From an uncultured Planctomycetaceae bacterium (GTDB lineage: Bacteria; Planctomycetota; Planctomycetia; Pirellulales; Pirellulaceae), in NCBI GenBank assembly GCA_903927685.1, contig CAIYOB010001548.1:1-22295 (forward strand): a DNA stretch of 22,295 nucleotides. The letters run 5' to 3'. The notes below the pieces were generated by a model that was given only the letters and a program-made list of their open reading frames with translations, was not told where the DNA came from and made no database searches. Both the position numbers and the translations under genes were made by a program. This document shows positions 8,623-15,629 of this stretch, in pieces (position 1 is the first letter of the stretch; every line of letters begins with the position of its first letter).

Positions 8623-8652
8623 ATTATAGGGGCGAGAATCCCGTTGACGCAA
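8623..8652 (-). promoter_or_regulatory. Sigma70-type promoter for a leaderless mRNA
   Basis: On the minus strand TTGCGT (8652-8647), an 18-bp spacer and a perfect TATAAT (8628-8623). The seventh base after the -10 box is the A of ATG 8616, so the predicted transcript has no 5' leader. The -35 match is weak. Confidence 0.5.
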
Positions 8653-8680
8653 GCCGGTCTTAGCGGACCACGGGCGATTG

Positions 8681-8699
8681 TCGGGCGTCCCTTGCCCGA
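8681..8699 (-). terminator. Hairpin downstream of the oxidoreductase gene
   Basis: TCGGGC and GCCCGA form a perfect 6-bp stem with a 7-nt loop, 11 bp past the stop of the 8710-10101 gene. There is no T-tract, so it could be a rho-independent-like or merely mRNA-stabilising hairpin. Confidence 0.3.
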
Positions 8700-8709
8700 G
8701 ACCGCGGCT

Positions 8710-10101
8710 CTACCACACTTTCCACTCTTCGCGGTAGGGTCGAGTCAGCATCCGGGCCGCTTCGGCGTCGCCGACAATTTCTTCCTTTTCCGGATCCCAG
8801 TTGATCACCCGTCCCGTCTGCGCGGCGACGTTCGCCAATTGGCAGATCGCGTCGCAGCGGATCGCCATTTCCACTGGGCAGATGGTCTCCTGGCGAGACT
8901 TGACGCAATCGATGAAGTTGCGATTGTGCTCGGGCGAGACGGGCAGCTGCTCGTCGTCGGGCTTGAAGGCGACTCGCCACAGCGACTTGTCGCTGGCACA
9001 GAAGCCTTCGGCGTCGCTGATCCAGCCTTCGCTTCCGTGGAACACGACACCGTCGCCGTCGTGCCAGCTGGGCAGGTACGCCCCGGCGACCGTCTTGGCC
9101 GTCCGGTGGTCCATGACACGCAGTTTCACGCCGTTGGCATACTCGCACGTCACATCCCAGCGGGCGAGCGTGCGGAACACGCCTTCGCTGGGCACCTCGC
9201 CGGTTCCGGCATAGCGGATCGGGCTGGTGTGATCCGCCTTGTTGCCCCACTGGGCGAGGCCGAGTTCGTGGATGCCGCAGCCGGCGATGAAGCCCAGCGA
9301 AGTCTCGGGGCAGTGATAGCCGCCCCAGCAGGTCGCGCGATCAACGGTATAGGGCACCATCTGGGACGGCCCCATCCAGGCGTCGAAGTTCAGGTCCTCG
9401 GGCACCGGCACGATCTCGGCCGACCCGTAGGGCTTGACTTGATACTGGTCCACGTTGAACGACACGTCGCGGCACCACAAGTCGATTCGCTGCAGTTGGC
9501 CGATGTAGCCGTTGCGAACCAACTGGACCATCTGCCGATAGCGGGCCATTGACCGGTATTGGGTTCCGAACTGAAAGACCCGTTGCCGCTCGTGGATGAC
9601 CGTCCGCAGCAGCTTGGTCAAGCCGAAATCGAGGCCCAGCGGCTTCTGGCAGTAGACATCCTTGCCCGCCTTGGCGGCCGCGATGGACATCGGCATGTGC
9701 CAGTTGTCGTGCGCGGCCACGACGACGGCGTCCACGTCAGGCCGAGCCAGGATCTCGCGAAAGTCGGCGTAGGCTTTGACCAGGCCGCTGTCCCCGTACT
9801 TGGTATTCAACCGGGCCGCGGCGGCTTCGCGGCGACTCCGATAGGCATCGGCCACGGCCACGATCCGCACGTCCGGCATCTCGCCCAGAAAGCCCATGTG
9901 ATAGTTGGCGATGTTGCCGCTGCCCAGCAGACCGACGTTGACGCGCTCGTTCGGCGCGGCGGCGCCGAACAGCGGCCCGGTCGCGATGTGGGGAACAGCA
10001 AAGACGGCGCTCGCCGCGGCGGCCCGCTGCAGGAATTCGCGGCGGGTCGGCGCGGCGGCTGCGGTGGTTCGAGAACGCTGGTTGCGGGGCGAGCGATTCA
10101 T
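8710..10101 (-). CDS. Gfo/Idh/MocA family oxidoreductase, Tat-exported
   Basis: A 463-aa Gfo/Idh/MocA oxidoreductase. The leader TRREFLQRAAAASAVFAV (RR at 20-21) is a Tat signal. The nucleotide loop is VGLLGSGNIANYH (GSGNIA at 60-65), a GxGxxA variant. The usual EKP catalytic motif reads YCQKPLG, so Lys is kept and the Glu is replaced by Gln. GIHELGLAQW matches the substrate-site histidine segment. The C-terminus (RVINWDPEKEEIVGD, EEWKVW) is typical of the planctomycete subfamily. I place the start at ATG 10101 because GAGGAAG lies just upstream; an in-frame ATG at 10134 has no such site and would lengthen the leader. The gene diverges from the cupin gene across 261 bp. Substrate unknown; probably a sugar or polyol derivative outside the cytoplasm. 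Confidence 0.92.
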   Translation of the reverse strand: MNRSPRNQRSRTTAAAAPTRREFLQRAAAASAVFAVPHIATGPLFGAAAPNERVNVGLLGSGNIANYHMGFLGEMPDVRIVAVADAYRSRREAAAARLNTKYGDSGLVKAYADFREILARPDVDAVVVAAHDNWHMPMSIAAAKAGKDVYCQKPLGLDFGLTKLLRTVIHERQRVFQFGTQYRSMARYRQMVQLVRNGYIGQLQRIDLWCRDVSFNVDQYQVKPYGSAEIVPVPEDLNFDAWMGPSQMVPYTVDRATCWGGYHCPETSLGFIAGCGIHELGLAQWGNKADHTSPIRYAGTGEVPSEGVFRTLARWDVTCEYANGVKLRVMDHRTAKTVAGAYLPSWHDGDGVVFHGSEGWISDAEGFCASDKSLWRVAFKPDDEQLPVSPEHNRNFIDCVKSRQETICPVEMAIRCDAICQLANVAAQTGRVINWDPEKEEIVGDAEAARMLTRPYREEWKVW

Positions 10102-10152
10102 GGTCTTCCTCGGCTGGATTGTTGTGGGAGACATCGTTGGGGACGGGAACGC

Positions 10153-10182
10153 ATTCTAGTCCGGCTTGACAAGGGGCCGCAA
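10153..10182 (-). promoter_or_regulatory. Candidate sigma70 promoter for the 8710-10101 gene
   Basis: TTGCGG (10182-10177), 18-bp spacer, TAGAAT (10158-10153, five of six matches). Predicted start near 10146, leaving a ~45-nt leader to ATG 10101 that contains the GAGGAAG site. Confidence 0.4.
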
Positions 10183-10250
10183 CAGCACCAAACGGGAAAC
10201 TGGCCTCCGATCGTGCCGTTGATGTCGTCACGCTCTTGCGCGGATCGGGC

Positions 10251-10288
10251 CGAACCGAGTTGCCCGAACCGAGTTGCCCGCAGTTGCC
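10251..10288 (+). repeat. 14-bp tandem repeat in a divergent promoter region
   Basis: CGAACCGAGTTGCC occurs twice back to back (10251-10264, 10265-10278), followed by a partial third copy CGCAGTTGCC (10279-10288). The third copy overlaps the -35 box of the cupin promoter candidate, so it may be an operator, or simply a slipped duplication. Confidence 0.6.
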
Positions 10289-10312
10289 TTGCTCGACAGA
10301 CCTGCTTACGAT
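10284..10312 (+). promoter_or_regulatory. Candidate sigma70 promoter for cupin/DUF885 operon
   Basis: TTGCCT (10284-10289), 17-bp spacer, TACGAT (10307-10312); four of six matches in each box. Predicted start near 10319, 44 nt before the cupin ATG. Confidence 0.38.
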
Positions 10313-10362
10313 GGTGGCCTGTGACGTCTCAGCGAACAGTACTCTCGAAAGCGAGGTGGCTC

Positions 10363-10845
10363 ATGTCGTGGCGGCGAACGAGTGCCGGTCTGGCGGCGGT
10401 GGCGATCCTGAATCTATCTGGCCTGGCAGCGTCCGCCGCCGAGGCGACACCCGCCGTGGAAACCGGGAAAGGCGAACAAGCCGTGCTGCCCATCACATTG
10501 CAGAAGTTCGACAAGGCCGAAGTCCAAGAATATCCCTGGGGCTGGCTCCGTTGGCTGGTCAATGATCAGGTGGACCCCGCGGCCGAGATGACGTTCGGGA
10601 TGGTGTACATCAAGCCCCACCAGACCAACCCGCTGCACGTGCATCCCAACAGCGCCGAGTACCTGCACGTCCTGGAAGGCTCGTGCGAGCACCGCGTCGG
10701 TGACCGCTGGGTGACCGTCAAAGCGGGCGATACACTTCGGATCCCGCGGGGCGTGAAGCACAACGCGCGGACCAGGGACGAGCCGTGCCGCGCGGTGCTC
10801 GTGTACGACACCGGCAAACGCGTGATGGTTCCCGTGCAGGAATAG
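10363..10845 (+). CDS. Secreted single-domain cupin
   Basis: A 160-aa protein with an N-terminal signal peptide (RRTSAGLAAVAILNLSG, probable cleavage after ASA near residue 26) and one cupin_2 barrel. Cupin motif 1 is NPLHVHPNSAEYLHVLEG, giving the metal ligands His-x-His-x4-Glu; motif 2 is GDTLRIPRGVKHN, supplying the last His. The intact ligand set implies a bound divalent metal. The frame is open far upstream (from 9559), but that part is antisense to the oxidoreductase gene; the true start is ATG 10363, preceded by GAGGTG at the right distance and by the signal peptide. It ends 11 bp before the DUF885 gene, whose ribosome binding site overlaps its stop codon (AATAGGAG), so the two form an operon. 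The reaction is unknown; cupins of this size include decarboxylases, isomerases and small-molecule binding proteins. Confidence 0.88.
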   Translation: MSWRRTSAGLAAVAILNLSGLAASAAEATPAVETGKGEQAVLPITLQKFDKAEVQEYPWGWLRWLVNDQVDPAAEMTFGMVYIKPHQTNPLHVHPNSAEYLHVLEGSCEHRVGDRWVTVKAGDTLRIPRGVKHNARTRDEPCRAVLVYDTGKRVMVPVQE

Positions 10846-10856
10846 GAGCCGATTCC

Positions 10857-12629
10857 ATGAAACTATCGTACCTTCTTGATGCCATGTTAATCATGTCGTT
10901 GTTTGCTACCGTACTTGCCGCCGCCGATTCGCCGGCGGAGGACGCCAAGCTGGAAGCTTTCTTCCGGCAGTACTTGGACCAGACCTTTGCCCTCCGTCCG
11001 CTGGACGCGACGCGGTTGGGCGAGCATCGCTTTGACGACCGGCTGGACGACCTGTCCGCCGGGGCTCGCCAGCGCTGGCACGCGCACGTTCGCAAGACGC
11101 TCGAACAGTTGCCCCAGGCGGTGGCTAAGGAACGCCTGTCCCCGGCAGGCCAAGTTGACTTCGAGATCCTGCAACACGAACTGACCCGCGCGCTGTGGCT
11201 GCTCGACAACACGACGCCGTTTGAGGACGATCCGCGCGTCTACAACGAGTACATCTCCGACAGCATCTACCTGCTGCTGACGCAATCGACGTTGCCTAAG
11301 GAGCAGAACCTGGCCAACGCGATCGCCCGCATGGCGCAGATTCCCCAGGTCGTGGCCGCCGCCCGCGAGAACTTGCGGAATCCCTCGCCGGTGGCCACCG
11401 AGACCGCGATCCGCCAGAACCGCGGCTCGATCGCGTTCTACCAGCAGGAGTTGTTCGAGTTCGTCGGCGAGACGCCCCAGCGGGCGGCGCTGGAAGCAGC
11501 CGCCGCTCCCGTTGTGGCCTGCCTGCAGGAGTATCAAACCTTTCTCGAACAGGATCTGCTGCCGCGGGCCCACGGGAGTTGGCAACTGGGCCGCGACAAG
11601 TTCGCCCAGAAACTGGAGTTGGAATTGGACGCCGGCCTCACGGCCGACCAGGTGCTGGCCGAGGCGGAAACCGAATTCGCACGGGTCGAGCGGGACATGT
11701 ACGTGATCGCCCGCCAGCTGTGGGCCCGCTACTGTGCCGGCCAACCGCTGCCGCCGGACGACGAAGCCGGTCGGCGGGAGACTGTCGCCCGCGTGCTGCG
11801 TGCGGTCGGCCAGGAGCACGGGCCGCCGGAAACGCTGACCCAGGACGCCCGGGCGACCGTCGATCGCATCCGCCAGTTCATCCGCCAGCAGCAGATCCTG
11901 CAACTGCCGGATCCGGACCGCTGCCAGGTGATCGAGATGCCCGAGTTCCAGCGCGGCAACTCGACGGCCTACTTGAACCCCGCCCCGCCGCTGGACGTCA
12001 CCGCGCCCAGCGCCTATGCCGTCAGCCCGCCGCCCAAGGACTGGGATCCGCAGCGGGTCAAGAGCTTGCTGGAGGAATACAACCGCCACATGCTGCAGAT
12101 CTTGACGATCCACGAAGCGTATCCGGGGCACTATGTCCAGCTGGAGTATTCCAATCGCGTGCCGTCGCTGATCCGCCGCGTGCTGGGCTCGGGGGTCTAC
12201 ATCGAGGGCTGGGCGGTCTACACCGAACAGATGATGCTGGACCAAGGCTACGGCGAGGGCGACTTGGCCTTGCGGCTGACGCAACTGAAGTTCTACCTGC
12301 GGGCGGTGGCCAACGCGATCCTCGACCATCGCCTGCACTGCAGCGGGATGACCGACGACGAGGCGCTGAAGTTCCTGACCGAGGGAGCTTTTCAAGCGGA
12401 AGGCGAGGCGCGGCTGAAGGTCATCCGGGCCAAGCAGTCCTCGTGTCAGCTGTCGACCTACTTCGTGGGCCGCATGGCCCTGTACCGGCTGCGGCAGCAG
12501 ATCCAGCGCGAGCTGGGCGACGAGTTCCGCCTGGACCGGTATCACGAAGCGGTCTTGAACCTGGGCGCGGTCCCGGTCAAGTACCTGCCGCGGTTGGTCC
12601 GCGAGTCGCTGCAGGCGGAAGGCCGGTGA
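10857..12629 (+). CDS. DUF885 family protein, secreted, peptidase-like
   Basis: A 590-aa DUF885 protein. The N-terminal hydrophobic stretch (YLLDAMLIMSLFATVLAAA) is a signal peptide or lipoprotein-less leader. The body is mostly helical. The family hallmark HEAYPGH occurs at residues 419-425, a HExxxGH-like zinc site, followed by GSGVYIEGWAVYTEQMML where a downstream Glu could be the third ligand; this layout resembles gluzincin-type metallopeptidases, and DUF885 members are usually described as probable carboxypeptidase-like enzymes. Length is normal for the family. ATG 10857 is chosen because AGGAG lies 8 nt upstream and the signal peptide begins here; the frame is open further upstream inside the cupin gene. 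Second gene of the cupin operon; substrate unknown. Confidence 0.9.
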   Translation: MKLSYLLDAMLIMSLFATVLAAADSPAEDAKLEAFFRQYLDQTFALRPLDATRLGEHRFDDRLDDLSAGARQRWHAHVRKTLEQLPQAVAKERLSPAGQVDFEILQHELTRALWLLDNTTPFEDDPRVYNEYISDSIYLLLTQSTLPKEQNLANAIARMAQIPQVVAAARENLRNPSPVATETAIRQNRGSIAFYQQELFEFVGETPQRAALEAAAAPVVACLQEYQTFLEQDLLPRAHGSWQLGRDKFAQKLELELDAGLTADQVLAEAETEFARVERDMYVIARQLWARYCAGQPLPPDDEAGRRETVARVLRAVGQEHGPPETLTQDARATVDRIRQFIRQQQILQLPDPDRCQVIEMPEFQRGNSTAYLNPAPPLDVTAPSAYAVSPPPKDWDPQRVKSLLEEYNRHMLQILTIHEAYPGHYVQLEYSNRVPSLIRRVLGSGVYIEGWAVYTEQMMLDQGYGEGDLALRLTQLKFYLRAVANAILDHRLHCSGMTDDEALKFLTEGAFQAEGEARLKVIRAKQSSCQLSTYFVGRMALYRLRQQIQRELGDEFRLDRYHEAVLNLGAVPVKYLPRLVRESLQAEGR

Positions 12630-12652
12630 ATGCTCACCGCGAAGGCGTGTGG

Positions 12653-12725
12653 CACTGCTTACTCGCCCGCCGTTCGACGGCCGGAATTCGGCGAAACGGC
12701 CGTGCCGGCGGGTGAGTCAGCAGTG
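12653..12725. repeat. Hairpin repeat copy 1
   Basis: Left arm CACTGCTTACTCGCCCGCCG (12653-12672) pairs with right arm CGGCGGGTGAGTCAGCAGTG (12706-12725), 18 of 20 positions, with an inner ACGGCC/GGCCGT stem. It shares the core GCAC(T/G)GCT(T/A)ACTCGC with the second hairpin at 12769-12842. The 354-bp gap 12630-12983 holds these two hairpins, and then about 140 bp in which I see no further feature before the ATG at 12984. Confidence 0.75.
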
Positions 12726-12768
12726 CTGATGCGCTGCGGGTTCTACGACGGGTCGTCGGGCTCTGCCC

Positions 12769-12842
12769 GCACGGCTAACTCGCACACCGAACGCGTCTGT
12801 TTCCAAGGGTGGGCTTCTCGGCGGTGTGCGAGTGAGCCGTGC
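12769..12842. repeat. Hairpin repeat copy 2
   Basis: A 21-nt left arm (12769-12789, beginning GCACGGCTAACTCGC) pairs with the right arm (12822-12842, ending GAGCCGTGC) at 20 of 21 positions, loop 32 nt. Overall length (74 nt) and core match hairpin 1 (73 nt), so this looks like a small REP/MITE-like element present twice in tandem. Confidence 0.75.
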
Positions 12843-12983
12843 CACACCGGGACGGGCGTGGTTGACTGCCGCTGGAAATGTCCATTGCCCACTCTTGACG
12901 CGGCCATTTCGACATCCCAGACTGAACAGCCCCGGCGACATGCCGTTGACGATATCATCCCTCCAGCAGCAGAAAGGGCAGCC

Positions 12984-14354
12984 ATGACCCAGCAACACCG
13001 AACGTCGCAGGCCGGCTCGACCACCCCCTCACGCCGCGAGTTCTTGCAGTGGAGCGGCAAACTGGCGGCCGGCTCGGCGCTGGCCGCCGTGACGCTGCCG
13101 CACGTTCATGCGGCTGAGGACAACACGATTCGCCTGGCCCTGATCGGCTGCGGCGGCCGCGGCAGCGGGGCGGCGGCGGACGCGTTCCGCGCGACGGGCG
13201 GCCCGGTCAAGCTGGTGGCGATGGCCGACATTTTCGAGAACCGCCTGAACGGTTCTCACAAGGCGCTCAGCACGCAGTTCCCCGACCACGTCGACGCGCC
13301 GCCGGAACGTCGCTTCCTGGGGTTCGACGGCTACAAGAAAGCGATCGACTGTCTGCGGCCCGGCGACGTGGCCATGTTGTGCGGGTACGCCGCCTGGCGG
13401 CCCGTGCAACTGGAGTATGCCGTCGCCAAGGGCGTGAATGCATTCATGGAAAAATCCTTCGGGACCGATCCCCCGGCCTTGCGGCGGATCATCGCGGCGG
13501 GCGAGGAGGCGGAAAAGAAGAACCTGAAGATCGCTGCCGGCCTGATGTGCCGCCACTCGGTGAACCGTCACGAGCTGATCAAACGCATCCGTGACGGGGC
13601 GCTCGGCGACATCCAGCTGATCCGAGCCTACCGGATGGAGCCGGTCGGACCGCTGGGGCCCAAGCCGGAGGCGGAAAAGGAACTGTTCTGGCAAATCCGC
13701 AACTTCATCCGCTTCCTGTGGGTCGCCGGCGGTTTGTGGGCCGAGATGGACATCCACCAGATCGACGAACTGTGCTGGCTCAAGGACGCCTGGCCCGTCT
13801 CGGCCCACGGGGTCGGCGGGCGCGCGGCCAACAGCACCGACCGCAGCCAGAACTGGGACTCGTTCTCCGTCGAATGGACCTTTCCCGATGGCACCAAGGC
13901 CTATCACGTCGTCCGGTACTTGTCGAACTGCTACAACGAGTTCTCGACCTTTGTCCACGGAACCAAGTGCGCGGCCCAGTTCTCCGGGAGTATCCACGCG
14001 GGAACCGTGCATACCTATCGCGACCAGCGCTGCACCCGGGACAATATCGATTGGAAAGCGCCCGACGAGAAGGAGACGCCCTGGCAGGCCGAGTGGAATG
14101 CCATGCTGGACGCGATCCGCAACGATCGGCCACACAACGAGGCCAAGCGGGCCGCCATGTCCAACGCGGCGGACATGATGGGTCGAGCCGCGATGCACAC
14201 CGGTCAAGTCGTGACGTGGGACCAGGTCATGGCGTCGAACTTCCAGTGGTGCCCGTACATCGACACGATGGACGAGAACAGCGAACCGCCCGCCAAAGTG
14301 GACGAACGCGGATTCTATCCCGTCCCCGTGCCCGGCGCCTGGACGGAACTGTAA
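12984..14354 (+). CDS. Gfo/Idh/MocA family oxidoreductase, Tat-exported
   Basis: A 456-aa oxidoreductase. The Tat leader is PSRREFLQWSGKLAAGSAL (RR at 17-18) with a probable cleavage after HVHA. The nucleotide loop LALIGCGGRG (residues 51-60) is intact. The catalytic motif reads FMEKSFG, so the proline of EKP is a serine while Lys is kept. EMDIHQIDELCWL carries the His/Asp of the substrate site. It resembles the 6110-7423 protein in overall order (GGRG loop, DGALGDI segment, IH.ID segment), so the two are probably paralogues. ATG 12984 is preceded by AAAGG; the frame is open upstream to 12630, but that part runs through the hairpin repeats and is not coding. A 21-bp gap separates it from the next oxidoreductase, so the pair likely forms an operon that could carry out successive steps on one sugar, one step outside and one inside the cell. 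Confidence 0.92.
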   Translation: MTQQHRTSQAGSTTPSRREFLQWSGKLAAGSALAAVTLPHVHAAEDNTIRLALIGCGGRGSGAAADAFRATGGPVKLVAMADIFENRLNGSHKALSTQFPDHVDAPPERRFLGFDGYKKAIDCLRPGDVAMLCGYAAWRPVQLEYAVAKGVNAFMEKSFGTDPPALRRIIAAGEEAEKKNLKIAAGLMCRHSVNRHELIKRIRDGALGDIQLIRAYRMEPVGPLGPKPEAEKELFWQIRNFIRFLWVAGGLWAEMDIHQIDELCWLKDAWPVSAHGVGGRAANSTDRSQNWDSFSVEWTFPDGTKAYHVVRYLSNCYNEFSTFVHGTKCAAQFSGSIHAGTVHTYRDQRCTRDNIDWKAPDEKETPWQAEWNAMLDAIRNDRPHNEAKRAAMSNAADMMGRAAMHTGQVVTWDQVMASNFQWCPYIDTMDENSEPPAKVDERGFYPVPVPGAWTEL

Positions 14355-14375
14355 CGGCAAGCGAAGGATTTTCTG

Positions 14376-15389
14376 ATGAGTCTGACACCGAGGAAAAGCC
14401 TCCGCTGGGGCCTGATCGGCTTGGGCTGGTTTGGCGAAGTCCACGCCGAGGCTCTGGCGACGATGCCCGGGATCGAACTGGCTGCCGTGTGCACGCGGCG
14501 ACCGCAGCGGTTGGCCGAAGTGGCCGACCGCTTTCAGGTGCCCAAGCGGTACACGGATTACCGCGGACTGTTGGCGGATCCAGAGATCGACGTGGTCGGC
14601 GTGATTACGCACATCAACGACCACCGGGACATTGCCATCGACGCGCTGCGGAGCGGCAAGCACGTGTTCCTGGAAAAGCCGATGGCACCGACGGTGGCCG
14701 ACTGCGACCGGATCCTGGCCGCGGCCGACCAGGCAACCGGCTATTTCATGGTCGGGCACATCTGCCGCTTCGATCCCCGCGTAGCCTTGGCCAAACAGGC
14801 GATCGACGAAGGCCGGATCGGCAAGATCGTATCGATGCACGCCCGCCGCAACCTGTCGGTCAAGATCGGCCGACTGGTGCTGGATGCCATCTCGGCGTTG
14901 ATGGGCGACGGCATTCACGACGGCGATCTGATGCTCTGGTTCAGCGGCGCCAAACCGGTCAGCGTCTATGCCCAGGAGATCCATCCGGGCCGGAACAAGT
15001 ATCCCGACGGCGGCTGGGCTATGGCGAGGCTGGACAGCGGGGCCATCGCCGTGATCGAATCCATCTGGCACCTGCCGGAGACCAGCCCGTACCAGATCGA
15101 TGCGCGGATGGAGATCATCGGGACCGAGGGTGCGTTGTACATCAACTGTGGCGAAGCCGGTCTGGAGATCCACGACGGGTCAGGCAACCATTTGCCGGAT
15201 ACGCTGTACTGGCCGAATGTCTTTGGCCAGCGGTTTGGAATCCTGCGGGCGGAACTCCGCTATTTCGCCGATTGCATCGTCGCCGGCCGCCGCCCCGAGC
15301 GGATCACACCCGAGGAATCCCGGGCCGCGGTCGCCCTGCTGGCCGCCGCCGTCGAATCTTCGCAGACCGGACAGGTGGTCCGGTTCTGA
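14376..15389 (+). CDS. Gfo/Idh/MocA family oxidoreductase, cytosolic
   Basis: A 337-aa protein with no leader, so cytosolic, unlike the other three family members here. The Rossmann loop WGLIGLGWFGEVH (GLGWFG at 15-20), an intact EKP (residues 100-102, HVFLEKPMAPTVADCD) and GIHDGDLMLWF (His181, Asp182, Asp184) make a complete catalytic set. Length and motifs are close to inositol 2-dehydrogenase and to UDP-N-acetylglucosamine 3-dehydrogenase-like members, but I cannot assign the substrate. AAGGA lies 8 nt before ATG 14376. Second gene of the oxidoreductase pair; the REP-like palindrome begins 66 bp after its stop. Confidence 0.92.
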   Translation: MSLTPRKSLRWGLIGLGWFGEVHAEALATMPGIELAAVCTRRPQRLAEVADRFQVPKRYTDYRGLLADPEIDVVGVITHINDHRDIAIDALRSGKHVFLEKPMAPTVADCDRILAAADQATGYFMVGHICRFDPRVALAKQAIDEGRIGKIVSMHARRNLSVKIGRLVLDAISALMGDGIHDGDLMLWFSGAKPVSVYAQEIHPGRNKYPDGGWAMARLDSGAIAVIESIWHLPETSPYQIDARMEIIGTEGALYINCGEAGLEIHDGSGNHLPDTLYWPNVFGQRFGILRAELRYFADCIVAGRRPERITPEESRAAVALLAAAVESSQTGQVVRF

Positions 15390-15454
15390 GAAGCGGCTAG
15401 AATGGCGTGGGTGTGCGGTCCATAGACGGCCTTGAGCGGAATGTGGCGCACTGT

Positions 15455-15501
15455 AACCCGAAGCGCCAGCGAGAGGGCCCCACTCGCTTGCGCTTCGGGT
15501 T
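15455..15501. repeat. REP-like palindrome, planctomycete AACCCGAAGCG type
   Basis: AACCCGAAGCGCCAGCGAG (15455-15473) pairs with CTCGCTTGCGCTTCGGGTT (15483-15501) at 18 of 19 positions with the loop AGGGCCCCA. This sequence type is, from memory, widespread in intergenic spaces of planctomycete genomes and often gives spurious peptides reading KPEAQAS or TRSASE. It is 66 bp after the stop of the preceding gene and could act as a terminator or mRNA end. The rest of the 240-bp gap (15390-15629) holds a small GCCTTG/CAAGGC hairpin at 15545-15560 and no clear promoter. Confidence 0.8.
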
Positions 15502-15629
15502 TGTGTGGCCCGTACTCGGCCAAATTTCAATTCTGTACGTCTGAGCCTTGCGCCCAAGGCGTGACTTCGGAGACGGCGTAGAACGTCAAGCCGTGCACGT
15601 TTCGTAACAGCCGGCGGGAACCCTTGCAG

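Noticed and set aside
9559..10362. Long N-terminal extension of the cupin protein
   Set aside because: The extension is antisense to the divergent oxidoreductase and its promoter; signal peptide and ribosome binding site fix the start at 10363.
10887..12545. 552-codon minus-strand frame
   Set aside because: Mirror of the DUF885 gene, which has HEAYPGH and a good start; no independent evidence.
12630..12983. N-terminal extension of the 12984-14354 oxidoreductase
   Set aside because: It would translate the two hairpin repeats and bury the Tat leader inside the protein.
13029..15173. 714-codon minus-strand frame
   Set aside because: Lies opposite two well-supported oxidoreductase genes, with no recognisable motif; antisense opening caused by GC-rich third positions.
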